A DNA stretch of 64,000 bases from Opacimonas sp014872805 (GTDB lineage Bacteria > Pseudomonadota > Gammaproteobacteria > Enterobacterales > Alteromonadaceae), in NCBI GenBank assembly GCA_014872805.1, contig WKFN01000010.1:41708-105707 (forward strand), written 5' to 3'. Below, piece after piece: positions 1-9,195 of this stretch (the stretch's first letter is position 1; each line of letters starts with the position of its first letter). The notes below the pieces were generated by a model. That model saw nothing but the letters and a program-made list of their open reading frames with translations, did not search any database and was not told the DNA's origin. The position numbers were made by a program, and so were the translations under genes.

Positions 1-674
1 ATTAACTGAGGACCGTGCTCTGCCATCATTTCGGTAAGCGCAATGCCGATAGTTTCATCAAATTGACGTAATGGGCGATTTTTACGTACAACCAGCGTCG
101 TTTCAGTACCTAACGCATGTAATACTCCAGCAAGCTCCACAGCAATGTACCCAGCACCAACTACCACGGCACGTTTAGGTTGCTCATTAAGAGCAAAGAA
201 GCCGTCGGAAGTGATCCCCAATTCTGCGCCTTCTACTTCGGGAATAATGGGATAACCACCCGTGGCGATACTAATGTGTGGAGCGGTGTAAAGTGCTCCA
301 TCTACCTCGATCGTATGATCATCAATAAATCGACCGAAGCCATTGATGACGGTGATCCCATTGTTATCCAACACTCGGTCGTAAGATGCATGAATGCGTT
401 GGATATAGGCTTCACGGGATTCAATGAGAGTTGCCCAAGAAAAATTATTAACGGTGATATCAAAACCATAGTCTTGGGCATACAAATTGATGGCTTCTGC
501 AACCTGAGCGCCAAACCACATGGCTTTTTTGGGTACACAGCCCACATTTACGCAGGTACCGCCAATGTGCTTTGCTTCAATCAAAGCGACTTTTTTTCCA
601 TGTTTTGCAGCGCGGTTTGCCGAGGCAATACCACCACTTCCACCACCTAAGCAGATGTAGTCATATGTGTGCAT
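1..674 (-). CDS. gor: Glutathione-disulfide reductase, partial (3' end outside window)
   Basis: Reading the minus strand from the ATG at 674 gives a protein beginning MHTYDYICLGGGSGGIASAN, the FAD-binding GxGxxG fold of class I flavoprotein disulfide reductases. The redox-active GGTCVNVGCVPKK motif (CxxxxC) follows at about residues 38-50. A second, NADPH-binding GAGYIAVELAG motif lies near residue 175. The family reduces glutathione disulfide with NADPH in the cytosol. About 224 residues are visible, half of the usual 450, because the window ends inside the gene. The Cys-motif wording and the location near prlC, as in enterobacteria, favour gor over lpd or mercuric reductase. Confidence 0.9.
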   Translation of the reverse strand, partial: MHTYDYICLGGGSGGIASANRAAKHGKKVALIEAKHIGGTCVNVGCVPKKAMWFGAQVAEAINLYAQDYGFDITVNNFSWATLIESREAYIQRIHASYDRVLDNNGITVINGFGRFIDDHTIEVDGALYTAPHISIATGGYPIIPEVEGAELGITSDGFFALNEQPKRAVVVGAGYIAVELAGVLHALGTETTLVVRKNRPLRQFDETIGIALTEMMAEHGPQL

Positions 675-788
675 GTCGTTACCTTATGATAAATGTATGA
701 AATTAGAAAATATTCGTTCTAGGTTCAATATGAACGGTAAGTGTAACTAATAATTACACCAGAGATCAAAAAAGTAAAAGAAAAATGA

Positions 789-1397
789 TTAAGCGGCTTC
801 TTGTACAGATGATAAAGTATTGAGCCATTGTGCAAAATGTAAAAAAGTATATTGTGCTCCACGAACCATCTGATCCGCTTCGGTTATATTGATCCCCTGA
901 TTATCAATTGCTGTAATTGTACTGATAAACTGATGTTTGGTGTCAGAGCCATAAATATTAAGGTAGTTAATAATATCGTTTCGTTTGAGTTGTTTGACGA
1001 TGTTGTGACCAGTATCTGGGGCGTTGATCAATAGTGCCTCTGACGCAAATACCAGACCATACCAATGAGTTTTCGTCCATGAAATGTGCTCGCTTGCAGA
1101 GAAGTATTCTTGATATTTGGAGCGGTATAACGAGATTTGTGGATAATCAAGATGCGCAATGTCTTTTTGAATCGCTGGGGTTTTAAACTTGTAGCCAAAC
1201 ATATTGAGAGTGCGCACAGATAGATATTTGGTCAGTTTCAACTCCATATTTAAAAACCAGTAATAATGAGCCAATAAAATACTGTGGTATTTTGGAGCAT
1301 CTAGGCTAGGGCACATAAGACCTGACACAAGCTCATGTTGCAACAACGCTTTGTGTTCGGATTCTGTATTATCCGAGAGTAACTGGTATAAAGACAT
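789..1397 (-). CDS. Heme oxygenase-like protein
   Basis: This 202-residue, largely helical protein resembles bacterial biliverdin-producing heme oxygenases. A His lies in the first helix (TESEHKALLQH, about residues 12-22), a candidate proximal heme ligand. An aromatic helix LLAHYYWFL follows. A segment YGLVFASEALL lies where the family has the Gly-rich distal helix (YVLEGSxLGG), but here it lacks most of the glycines. The family opens heme to biliverdin, iron and CO. The missing glycines mean it could be a diverged family member with another ligand. It is transcribed the same way as gor, 114 bp upstream of it. Confidence 0.6.
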   Translation of the reverse strand: MSLYQLLSDNTESEHKALLQHELVSGLMCPSLDAPKYHSILLAHYYWFLNMELKLTKYLSVRTLNMFGYKFKTPAIQKDIAHLDYPQISLYRSKYQEYFSASEHISWTKTHWYGLVFASEALLINAPDTGHNIVKQLKRNDIINYLNIYGSDTKHQFISTITAIDNQGINITEADQMVRGAQYTFLHFAQWLNTLSSVQEAA

Positions 1398-1583
1398 AAA
1401 ACTAAAACTGCCAAAGATGAGTGGGAAAATATTTTTCTCTTAAGTTATAGCATTTGATGCCACATTTACAATGGAGTAACAGCAAAAGTAAACTTTAGTC
1501 TAAATATGTCTACCCCCTTGTACCTCGGTAATTTAACCCCACTTAAGAATCATAAACACTTTAATTTTTTTAAGGACTCAAAT

Positions 1584-3635
1584 ATGTCGGATCCCTCTTT
1601 ATCTCATGCGCAAAAATGGACGAACCGCCAAGGTCTTCCTGCGTTCAACGCCATCGAACCGAACGCAATCGTTCAAGTCATTTCAGATGCTATTACTGAA
1701 TGCAAAAGCAATGTGGAACGAGTGGTCGACAAGCAATCATCCGACTTTGATGAGGTTGTTTTGGCGTTGGACGAAGTTGATACACATCTGAGTAATTTAT
1801 GGTCGCCTATTTCGCATATGAATTCTGTTGTTTCAAGCGATGCATTAAGAGAGGCTCATGATTCGTGTTTACCCCTGCTTTCGGAATACGGAACCTGGTT
1901 AGGTCAGCACAAAGGATTGTATGAGTGTTATCAAACAATCGCGAATAGTGACAACTTCGCACAATTAAGCGACGCCCAACGTAAAGTTGTCACCAATGCG
2001 ATTCAAGGGTTTGAATTATCAGGTGTCGCACTGCCACAAGTAGAACAGACAGAATTCGCTAAGATTCAATCAAGACTATCGGAATTATCCAGTGCTTTTT
2101 CCAATAATGTACTAGACGCAACCATGGCGTATAGTAAACACATTACGGATGAGGCCTTGTTAGCGGGTTTACCCGATTCAGCGAAAGCGGCTGCAGCACA
2201 AGCGGCAACAGAAAAAGATTTGTCTGGTTGGCTATTTACCTTAGATATTCCTAGTTATCTGCCAGTGATGATGTATGCCGATAATGCCGAGTTTCGAGAG
2301 GAGCTGTATCGCGCCTATGTGACTCGTGCCTCTGAACAAGGACCCAATGGTGGTCAATTTGATAACACGGATATTATTGTTGAAACACTCGAGCTACGTC
2401 AGCAAAAAGCGGATTTACTTGGGTTTGCAAACTATGCCGAGCTATCGCTTGCGAAGAAAATGGCTGACAATTCGGCTCAGGTTGTCGACTTTTTACAGGA
2501 TTTAGCAAACAAGTCTAAACCTCAAGCAGAGGCCGATTTAGCTCAGGTACAGGCGTTTGCTTTGGAGCATTACGGGAAAGAAACACTCGAGGCTTGGGAT
2601 ATCGCGTATTATTCTGAAAAGCTAAAGCAAGACCAGTACGCAATTTCGGATGAAACGCTGCGTCCGTATTTTCCTGAGACCAAAGTAATTCCAGGATTGT
2701 TCAAAGTCGTCGAGAAGCTCTATGGTTTAGTTATTTCTCAACGCAATGATGTCGATGTATGGCATGACGACGTCAAATTTTATGATATTCATGATGCGCA
2801 AGGTGAATTACGTGGCAGTTTTTATCTAGACCTGTATGCCCGAGCTAAAAAACGCGGTGGCGCATGGATGGACGAATGTCGCGTGCGTCGCACTTGTCAG
2901 GACGGTTCACTGCAATACCCAGTGGCGTATCTGACCTGTAACTTTAGTGGTCCGGTGGATGGCAAACCTGCGTGCTTTACCCATGATGAAGTGGTGACTC
3001 TGTTCCATGAATTTGGTCATGGTATTCATCACATGTTGACCAAAATTGATGTGGCAGGTGTATCTGGAATTAATGGTGTGGCTTGGGATGCGGTGGAACT
3101 GCCTAGTCAGTTTTTAGAAAATTGGTGCTGGCAACCTGAGGCATTACAGTTTTTGTCGGGTCATGTTGAAACCGGAGAAGCACTGCCGCAAGAACTTCTG
3201 GATAAAATGCTCGCCGCCAAAAATTTCCAATCGGCGATGCAAATGCTGCGTCAGTTGGAGTTTAGTCTGTTTGATTTTACTTTGCATATGCAAACACAAA
3301 AGGTGGATGTGCAAACGTTTATCAACCAAGTACGCGATGCCGTGAGCGTCCTAAAAGCTCCGGAGTTTAATCGTTTTCAAAACAGTTTTGGGCATATTTT
3401 TGCTGGGGGCTATGCGGCGGGATATTACAGCTATAAATGGGCGGAGGTTTTATCGGCAGATGCATTTGCGTCATTTGAAGAAAATGGTATTTTCGACCGT
3501 GAAACCGGCAGTGCGTTTTTGCACAACATTCTGGAAATGGGCGGTTCTAAAGAGCCAATGGAATTGTACGTTGCCTTCAAAGGACGTGAGCCTACTGTAG
3601 ATGCTCTGTTGCGCCACAGTGGAATTGCCGCTTAA
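1584..3635 (+). CDS. prlC: Oligopeptidase A (M3 zinc metallopeptidase)
   Basis: A cytosolic zinc endopeptidase of the thimet family that degrades short peptides and cleaved signal peptides. The zinc motif HEFGHGIHH is at about residue 475 (near 3,008), with the downstream Glu ligand in the following helix. The open frame extends upstream to 1506. The ATG at 1584 is preferred because AAGGA lies 8 bp before it and the family N-terminus aligns from there, giving 683 residues against about 680 in E. coli. It is divergent from the heme-oxygenase-like gene, and a terminator follows at 3666. Confidence 0.95.
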   Translation: MSDPSLSHAQKWTNRQGLPAFNAIEPNAIVQVISDAITECKSNVERVVDKQSSDFDEVVLALDEVDTHLSNLWSPISHMNSVVSSDALREAHDSCLPLLSEYGTWLGQHKGLYECYQTIANSDNFAQLSDAQRKVVTNAIQGFELSGVALPQVEQTEFAKIQSRLSELSSAFSNNVLDATMAYSKHITDEALLAGLPDSAKAAAAQAATEKDLSGWLFTLDIPSYLPVMMYADNAEFREELYRAYVTRASEQGPNGGQFDNTDIIVETLELRQQKADLLGFANYAELSLAKKMADNSAQVVDFLQDLANKSKPQAEADLAQVQAFALEHYGKETLEAWDIAYYSEKLKQDQYAISDETLRPYFPETKVIPGLFKVVEKLYGLVISQRNDVDVWHDDVKFYDIHDAQGELRGSFYLDLYARAKKRGGAWMDECRVRRTCQDGSLQYPVAYLTCNFSGPVDGKPACFTHDEVVTLFHEFGHGIHHMLTKIDVAGVSGINGVAWDAVELPSQFLENWCWQPEALQFLSGHVETGEALPQELLDKMLAAKNFQSAMQMLRQLEFSLFDFTLHMQTQKVDVQTFINQVRDAVSVLKAPEFNRFQNSFGHIFAGGYAAGYYSYKWAEVLSADAFASFEENGIFDRETGSAFLHNILEMGGSKEPMELYVAFKGREPTVDALLRHSGIAA

Positions 3636-3665
3636 ACTTTGATCAAAGCTAGGATACACAGCGTA

Positions 3666-3702
3666 AAGGTTCTATAGTTAAACAACGGTAGAACCTTTTT
3701 TA
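3666..3702 (+). terminator. Rho-independent terminator after prlC
   Basis: Inverted repeat AAAGGTTCTA (3666-3675) and TAGAACCTTT (3689-3698), followed by a T run. It lies 30 bp after the prlC stop and just before the Tag-like gene. Confidence 0.8.
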
Positions 3703-3708
3703 TTTGTC

Positions 3709-4404
3709 ATGTCATTAGAATCATACCAGGCGATTTATGCCCGAGCTCTCAAACGCAAACGCAGTGAAGGCATCCTTGAAAGTTTACTCACTGAACCCTT
3801 GCACACTCGCCAAATCGCCCAAATTGGCGATGACCGATTTTTAGCTGAGTTCACCAAAAAAGTGTTTCAATCCGGTTTTGTGTGGCGCGTGGTACGCAAC
3901 AAATGGCCTGATTTTGAAGAAGTCTTTTGGGGCTTTGACATCGAGAAAATCTTGATGATGCCAGAAGACATGCTCGAGAAGAAAGCCACTGATCCGAGAA
4001 TCATCCGCAACTATAGTAAGGTCAAAACGATCAAAGAAAATGCTCTGATGATCCATGACATCGCCGAACAGCATGGGAGTTTTGGCGAATTTGTCGCGCA
4101 ATGGCCAAAAAACGATATGGTCGGATTGTGGGATTATTTGAAAAAACATGGCAAGCGACTCGGCGGTAATACAGGTCCCTATGCGTTGCGTTTTTTGGGC
4201 GTTGATACATTCTTGCTATCCAAAGACGTCGAAGATTACTTCACTCAACATGGCATTATCACCGGTTCAGCTCGTTCAAAACGCAGTTTAACCGCAATCC
4301 AAGATGCGTTCTTAACTTGGCAACAACAATCAGGACGTTCCTTGACTGAGTTAAGCCAATTAGTGGCATATAGTTGTGGGGACAATTATGTGGGTGTGCA
4401 ATAA
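3709..4404 (+). CDS. DNA-3-methyladenine glycosylase I-like protein
   Basis: This 231-residue protein resembles the Tag family (helix-hairpin-helix glycosylases that remove 3-methyladenine). The core resemblance is the segment SGFVWRVVRNKWPDFEEVF (about residues 50-68), which lines up with the E. coli Tag stretch around Trp46. In a by-eye alignment the position of catalytic Glu38 is Lys here. The N- and C-terminal Cys/His zinc ligands of E. coli Tag are also absent. It therefore belongs to a divergent branch and its activity is uncertain. It stands alone between the prlC terminator and ubiE. Confidence 0.65.
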   Translation: MSLESYQAIYARALKRKRSEGILESLLTEPLHTRQIAQIGDDRFLAEFTKKVFQSGFVWRVVRNKWPDFEEVFWGFDIEKILMMPEDMLEKKATDPRIIRNYSKVKTIKENALMIHDIAEQHGSFGEFVAQWPKNDMVGLWDYLKKHGKRLGGNTGPYALRFLGVDTFLLSKDVEDYFTQHGIITGSARSKRSLTAIQDAFLTWQQQSGRSLTELSQLVAYSCGDNYVGVQ

Positions 4405-4452
4405 CGTGCTTTTTGATACAATCTTAACCCTATACATTCATAAGGAATTGCT

Positions 4453-5229
4453 ATGAGCCAAGACACGACCACCAACGCCGACGTTACTGATGGGAAAACC
4501 CATTTTGGCTATCAAACCGTTGCGGCAGATCAAAAAGAAGCGATGGTCGCGAAGGTCTTTGACAGTGTTGCGGCCAAGTACGATATCATGAACGATGTGA
4601 TGTCGCTCGGCATACATCGCTTGTGGAAGCGCTATACCATTGATATGGCCGGCGCAAGAAAGGGCATGCAGGTTCTTGATTTGGCTGGTGGCACGGGTGA
4701 TTTGACGGCTAAATTCTCTCGAATTGTGGGGCCAACCGGAAAAGTCGTATTGTCTGATATCAACCCTTCTATGCTGGAGGTGGGTAAAGATAAGCTGCGC
4801 GACCAAGGATTAGTACAAAACATCGAATACGTTGAAGCAAATGCCGAGGACCTACCGTTTGCTGATGACCAGTTTGATATCGTAACCATGGCATTTGGTT
4901 TGCGCAATGTGACCAATAAAGATAATGCACTTGCATCAATTTACCGAGTCCTCAAACCAGGCGGCCGGCTATTAGTGTTGGAGTTTTCTAAACCAACCAA
5001 TCCCGGATTGGCCAAAGTATACGATGCGTATTCGTTCCATCTGTTGCCCAAAATGGGAGAGCTTGTAGCGAATGACGCAGAGAGTTATCAATACCTTGCC
5101 GAGTCTATTCGCATGCACCCCGATCAAGATACTCTGGCTCAAATGATGCGTGATGCTGGGTTTGATAGTGTCGATTACACCAACTTGACTGGTGGTATTG
5201 TTGCCTTGCATAAAGGATTCAAATTTTAA
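4453..5229 (+). CDS. ubiE: Ubiquinone/menaquinone C-methyltransferase UbiE
   Basis: SAM-dependent methyltransferase acting on the demethylated quinone ring in ubiquinone (and menaquinone) synthesis. The SAM-binding motif LDLAGGTGDLT is at about residues 75-85. The family signature DIVTMAFGLRNV is at about 140. Length is 258 residues against 251 in E. coli. AAGGAATTGCT precedes the ATG. It is the first gene of a ubiE-ubiJ-ubiB unit; its TAA overlaps the ATG of ubiJ, suggesting translational coupling. Confidence 0.97.
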   Translation: MSQDTTTNADVTDGKTHFGYQTVAADQKEAMVAKVFDSVAAKYDIMNDVMSLGIHRLWKRYTIDMAGARKGMQVLDLAGGTGDLTAKFSRIVGPTGKVVLSDINPSMLEVGKDKLRDQGLVQNIEYVEANAEDLPFADDQFDIVTMAFGLRNVTNKDNALASIYRVLKPGGRLLVLEFSKPTNPGLAKVYDAYSFHLLPKMGELVANDAESYQYLAESIRMHPDQDTLAQMMRDAGFDSVDYTNLTGGIVALHKGFKF

Positions 5230-5864
5230 TGCTATGGCGTCAATTTTTGGCTGAATGTTTGAGTCTTGGCACAAACCAAGTTCTCAATCTTGAACCTGAA
5301 CAAAGCACGGCCTTTGCCTCATTATCAGGACACTCATTACAAGTTGTGTTGTTGCCTATCGAGTTCCCAATCGCCTTATATTTTACCGATAAAGCGATTG
5401 ATATTCAGTTGCCAGCGGAGCCATTAGTTGATGATGCTGTGGATTGTACTGTCAAAGTAGCTTTAAGTGCCTTAGATAAAATTCGAGATACCAGTCAGTT
5501 AACGGCATTAATCAAAGCGGATAAACTGGATATTCAAGGTGACTTAGGGATACTGCAAAAACTCAATACGGCGATGCAACAGGTGTCTTTGAATTGGCAA
5601 AGCGTGTTAACACCAGTGTTTGGTGAGACATTAACTTCTCAACTACTCAACTTTCATGAAGCCCGATTAGCTGAATTTAAACAGCACGTTGAAGCGGTTC
5701 AAATCACCTTGGCTGAAGGGCTTGTCGAAGAAAAAAAACTCATTGCCCCAGCGATATTTGTTGCTGATTTTTGTGATGAGGTCAGTCAGATCCGCATTGA
5801 TGCCGACCGCTTGCAGGCGCGTATCACCCGCTTAGAACAACAACGGAAGACCAATGGCGAGTAA
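5229..5864 (+). CDS. ubiJ: Ubiquinone biosynthesis accessory factor UbiJ
   Basis: This 211-residue protein sits between ubiE and ubiB, as in E. coli. It has an N-terminal SCP2-like lipid-binding domain (about residues 20-115), with the typical stretch DKLDIQGDLGILQKLN, and a C-terminal coiled-coil tail (about residues 180-205). UbiJ binds ubiquinone intermediates within the soluble Ubi complex. Its start overlaps the ubiE stop (TAATG) and its end overlaps the ubiB start by 11 bp. Confidence 0.93.
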   Translation: MLWRQFLAECLSLGTNQVLNLEPEQSTAFASLSGHSLQVVLLPIEFPIALYFTDKAIDIQLPAEPLVDDAVDCTVKVALSALDKIRDTSQLTALIKADKLDIQGDLGILQKLNTAMQQVSLNWQSVLTPVFGETLTSQLLNFHEARLAEFKQHVEAVQITLAEGLVEEKKLIAPAIFVADFCDEVSQIRIDADRLQARITRLEQQRKTNGE

Positions 5865-7497
5865 ACGTTTTTATCAAATCACCAAAGTCATTTTGCAATA
5901 CGGTTTGGATGATTTAATTCCTGCCCATTGGATCCCTTGGTATGCGAGGATCGGCCGCCACAGCATTTTTTGGTTACGCAATCGCCACAAACAGCGCAGT
6001 CGTGGGGAACGGTTGCGGCTTGCACTTGAATCTCTAGGCCCTGTGTTCATAAAGTTCGGGCAAATGTTGTCCACAAGACGCGATTTGATTCCGTTAGACA
6101 TAGCCGATGAACTGGCGATTTTACAAGACAACGTGTTGCCGTTTGATGGCCAAATTGCCTTGCAGTCTGTGTTAAAAGAGTTAAAGCTGAACAGTGTGGA
6201 TGAGCTGTTTAGCGAGTTTTCGATTACACCAATGGCTTCCGCTTCGATTGCTCAAGTTCACGGTGCCAAACTGAAAGCTTGTGGTACCGATGTGGTGGTC
6301 AAAGTCATTCGTCCCAATATTGCTCCTATTATTGAATCGGATGTAGAATTGTTGCGTGCGATTGCTGCGGTGGTACAAAAGTGGTTGCCAGATGGCAAGC
6401 GCATGCGGCCAGTTGAGGTCGTTGAAGAATACCAAAAAACCATTTTTGATGAGCTTGACTTGGTCCGTGAGGCGACCAATGGCATGCATATCAAACACAA
6501 TTTCAAAGATTCACACTCTTTGTATGTACCGCATTTTTATACTGATTATTGCACGCAAAATGTCATTGTTATGGAACGCATCTATGGCACACCGGTTGCA
6601 GATGTTGACTCGCTGTTAGAGCAGGGAGTTAATATGAAACTTCTTGCGGAGCGTGGGGTAGAGGTGTTTTTTACTCAAGTATTTCGCGATAGTTTCTTCC
6701 ATGCGGATATGCACCCCGGGAATATTTTTGTTGGCTTAGACCGTCCACATGATCCGTATTATATTGGCATTGATTATGGCATTGTGGGAACGTTAAATGC
6801 ACAAGATAAACATTACTTGGCCGCGAATTTTATTGCATTTTTTAATCGCGATTATCGCAAAGTAGCTGAACTTCACGTCGATTCGGGGTGGGTGCCAAGC
6901 GATACGAATGTGGATGATTTAGAGGTTGCAATCCGTGCGGTGTGCGACCCCATTTTCCAAAAGCCACTAAACGAAATCTCATTTGGTCATGTTCTGTTGC
7001 AGTTATTTAACACTGCGCGACGCTTTAATATGCAGGTGCAACCGCAACTGGTGTTACTGCAAAAAACCTTGTTGTACGTGGAAGGGCTTGGGCGACTGTT
7101 GTATCCACAACTCGATTTGTGGGCGACGGCCAAACCGTTTTTAGAAAACTGGATGAATGAGCAAATTGGCTTTAAAGCATTCTTCTCCAAAGTTCAGCAA
7201 AATGCGCCTTACTGGGTAGAAAAATTTCCAACTATGCCCGATTTGTTTTTTAACACCTTACAGCAACTCAAAGGCCTCCCAGAACGTGAGGAGAAACTGT
7301 TCCTCAAACAGCGCCGGCAACAGCGTGAATACCAAAAATCGACATTGTATGGGATGTTAGGTTCAACGTCTTTTGTTTTGGCGTTATTATTGTTTATTAA
7401 TGATAAGTCTTGGTATTACGATGCCAGTGCGGTAGTAGTCGGGGTGTTATTTTGGCTAAAAGCTGCAGTGAAAACCCGATTTTTGGATGATGATTAG
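5854..7497 (+). CDS. ubiB: Ubiquinone biosynthesis ABC1-family kinase-like protein UbiB
   Basis: ADCK/ABC1 atypical kinase of 547 residues needed for ubiquinone synthesis. The KxGQ motif (FIKFGQMLSTRRDLIP, about residues 66-81) and the Ala-rich loop MASASIAQVH are diagnostic. The catalytic-loop motif HADMHPGNIFV and the metal-binding GIDYGIVG follow at about residues 285-310. Two hydrophobic helices at the C-terminus (about 500-540) anchor it to the inner membrane. It overlaps ubiJ and converges on the next gene with only 3 bp between. Confidence 0.97.
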   Translation: MASKRFYQITKVILQYGLDDLIPAHWIPWYARIGRHSIFWLRNRHKQRSRGERLRLALESLGPVFIKFGQMLSTRRDLIPLDIADELAILQDNVLPFDGQIALQSVLKELKLNSVDELFSEFSITPMASASIAQVHGAKLKACGTDVVVKVIRPNIAPIIESDVELLRAIAAVVQKWLPDGKRMRPVEVVEEYQKTIFDELDLVREATNGMHIKHNFKDSHSLYVPHFYTDYCTQNVIVMERIYGTPVADVDSLLEQGVNMKLLAERGVEVFFTQVFRDSFFHADMHPGNIFVGLDRPHDPYYIGIDYGIVGTLNAQDKHYLAANFIAFFNRDYRKVAELHVDSGWVPSDTNVDDLEVAIRAVCDPIFQKPLNEISFGHVLLQLFNTARRFNMQVQPQLVLLQKTLLYVEGLGRLLYPQLDLWATAKPFLENWMNEQIGFKAFFSKVQQNAPYWVEKFPTMPDLFFNTLQQLKGLPEREEKLFLKQRRQQREYQKSTLYGMLGSTSFVLALLLFINDKSWYYDASAVVVGVLFWLKAAVKTRFLDDD

Positions 7498-7500
7498 GTT

Positions 7501-8517
7501 TTAGAACTGAAAATTAGCATTGTCGCCAAAGAACCCCTCAAAGCGCAATGCTAGGCCATAGGAGCGACGAAAGTCTTCTTTTTTTAACCAGAGCACAAAC
7601 GGCTCAATTTCAAAAAATAACCAAGGGCGCAGCGGGTTACTGCGCAGTTTCGCACTCATATATATATGTTCAGTATGCATGTTTGGCCTAGAGAAACCCT
7701 GGGCATAAGCATTCAGTACAAATGTCGATTGAGCCGACAAGCGATAGTATCGCTGAGCTTCAACGTTCCACTTGAACCGATTGGTCTTATCCTCAAAATA
7801 CCAGCGATGACTGAATCGGTCTAACTTAGTACCAGTGCGCTCTAATAACAATGAAGCCCCTGCTTCGGTACCCCAACCATCTCGGTTATAGTAATAGACT
7901 CGACCTTCATATAAGAGATTTATTTTTGGTGAAAAGCGATGATGGTCTTGGTATGTACTGCGGGCAAACACTTGGTCATGTCGTCCAAACCCCACCCGAT
8001 AGCTGATTTTGTCATTGCGTGGACTAAAGAACCTTAATGCGAGAGTCGTGTTATCTTTTTGAGTTTGCAGTTCTCGACTAACATTCAATGCGTCATCTAG
8101 GTAATTATCCTCATCATCACTGAGTAACACATCCACTTTATGCTTCAATGATGGCAGTCGCAATCTTATTTTGAATCTCGGTTCGATATTGCTCCAATCT
8201 CCGCTGCGTGGCTCCCAGCCTAAGCGCACCTTACCGAAGGCACTTGCTTTATCACTAGGTAGGTCGGTTGGAGAAAACCAGGCATCTAACGTCTGAGCAT
8301 GTAAATGAAAGGTTTGGGTAATATTGCGTTGCCATTCGTCAAACCATTGTTCATCGGTGTTCGATAAGTGGGTGATAGGCGTTTCTGTGAGGGAAGACTT
8401 GGCTGGACTCTCATTTGCCGAAGCAGAGTTAAAAACAACACCAAACACGCAACACGCCAGCACATTGATGCAGCGCAAAAGCTTTATTGAGGTAAGACAT
8501 GTTTTGCAACGATTCAT
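7501..8517 (-). CDS. Putative outer-membrane beta-barrel protein, function unknown
   Basis: I do not recognise the family. The 338-residue protein has an N-terminal signal sequence (hydrophobic core about residues 14-32, cleavage probably after SASA). The mature part alternates polar and aromatic residues in strand-like segments such as KISYRVGFGRHDQV and GRVYYYNRDGW. It ends in phenylalanine (NANFQF), the C-terminal signature recognised by the BAM complex. These traits suggest an integral outer-membrane protein. It converges with ubiB and is divergent from tatA. Confidence 0.6.
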   Translation of the reverse strand: MNRCKTCLTSIKLLRCINVLACCVFGVVFNSASANESPAKSSLTETPITHLSNTDEQWFDEWQRNITQTFHLHAQTLDAWFSPTDLPSDKASAFGKVRLGWEPRSGDWSNIEPRFKIRLRLPSLKHKVDVLLSDDEDNYLDDALNVSRELQTQKDNTTLALRFFSPRNDKISYRVGFGRHDQVFARSTYQDHHRFSPKINLLYEGRVYYYNRDGWGTEAGASLLLERTGTKLDRFSHRWYFEDKTNRFKWNVEAQRYYRLSAQSTFVLNAYAQGFSRPNMHTEHIYMSAKLRSNPLRPWLFFEIEPFVLWLKKEDFRRSYGLALRFEGFFGDNANFQF

Positions 8518-8626
8518 ATTAATACTATATCAGTCGTAACAATTGAAACATAATGTTTATTTCACATGAAATCTACCGATAACTCACATATAATCATAGC
8601 AATTCAATTGTTTAGAGGGATCCGAC

Positions 8627-8854
8627 ATGGGCGGAATTAGCATATGGCAGTTACTGATCATCGCATTAATTGTGATTTTGTTATTTGGAAGCAAAAAGCT
8701 AAGAGGCTTGGGCGGTGACCTTGGTGACGCTGTGAAAGGTTTTAAAAAAGCGGTCAATGAAGACAATAATGATGCTGACTTCACGCCGGAACAGATCCAA
8801 GCGCAACAAAAACAACAAGCAGAAACAACCAAGAAAACTGAGCAAAAAGACTAG
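8627..8854 (+). CDS. tatA: Sec-independent translocase subunit TatA
   Basis: 75-residue single-span protein that forms the Tat pore for folded, twin-arginine precursors. The N-terminus MGGISIWQLLIIALIVILLF is the membrane helix. The FGSKKLRGLGGDLG hinge and amphipathic helix follow, then a polar tail rich in Gln and Lys. GAGGGATCC precedes the ATG. Its TAG overlaps the GTG start of tatB. Confidence 0.96.
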   Translation: MGGISIWQLLIIALIVILLFGSKKLRGLGGDLGDAVKGFKKAVNEDNNDADFTPEQIQAQQKQQAETTKKTEQKD

Positions 8855-9195
8855 TGTTTGATATTGGTTTTTGGGAGCTTCTTGTCATAGGTATTATGGC
8901 GCTGTTGGTTTTAGGTCCACAGCGTTTACCCGGTGCCATCCGCAGTACGTTAGGGACGGTTCGAAAAGTCAAACAGGCAGCATCAGGATTTAAATCTGAA
9001 ATGGAAGAACAATTACGGATCCATGATTTGCACGAAAACCTGCGAAAAGCTGAAGAACAAGGCTTCAAAAACCTCGATCCTGAACTACAAAAAAGTGTTG
9101 ATGAACTCAAAGCCGCGGCTCAATCTGTACAACAACCTTACAAACCTTCTACGGTAAACCCTCTCGAGCCCAAACAAGATGACAGAAAGCAATAA
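8854..9195 (+). CDS. tatB: Sec-independent translocase subunit TatB
   Basis: 113 residues with the family opening MFDIGFWELLVIGIMALLVL, the Glu in the membrane helix and the GPQRLPGAIR hinge. TatB pairs with TatC to bind signal peptides. The start is GTG at 8854, overlapping the tatA stop (TAGTG). Its 3' end overlaps tatC by 17 bp, consistent with one tatABC transcript. Confidence 0.95.
   Translation: MFDIGFWELLVIGIMALLVLGPQRLPGAIRSTLGTVRKVKQAASGFKSEMEEQLRIHDLHENLRKAEEQGFKNLDPELQKSVDELKAAAQSVQQPYKPSTVNPLEPKQDDRKQ

Noticed and set aside
1506..1583. 26-codon N-terminal extension of oligopeptidase A
   Set aside because: The ATG at 1584 has a good ribosome site and matches the family start; the extension shows no conserved sequence.
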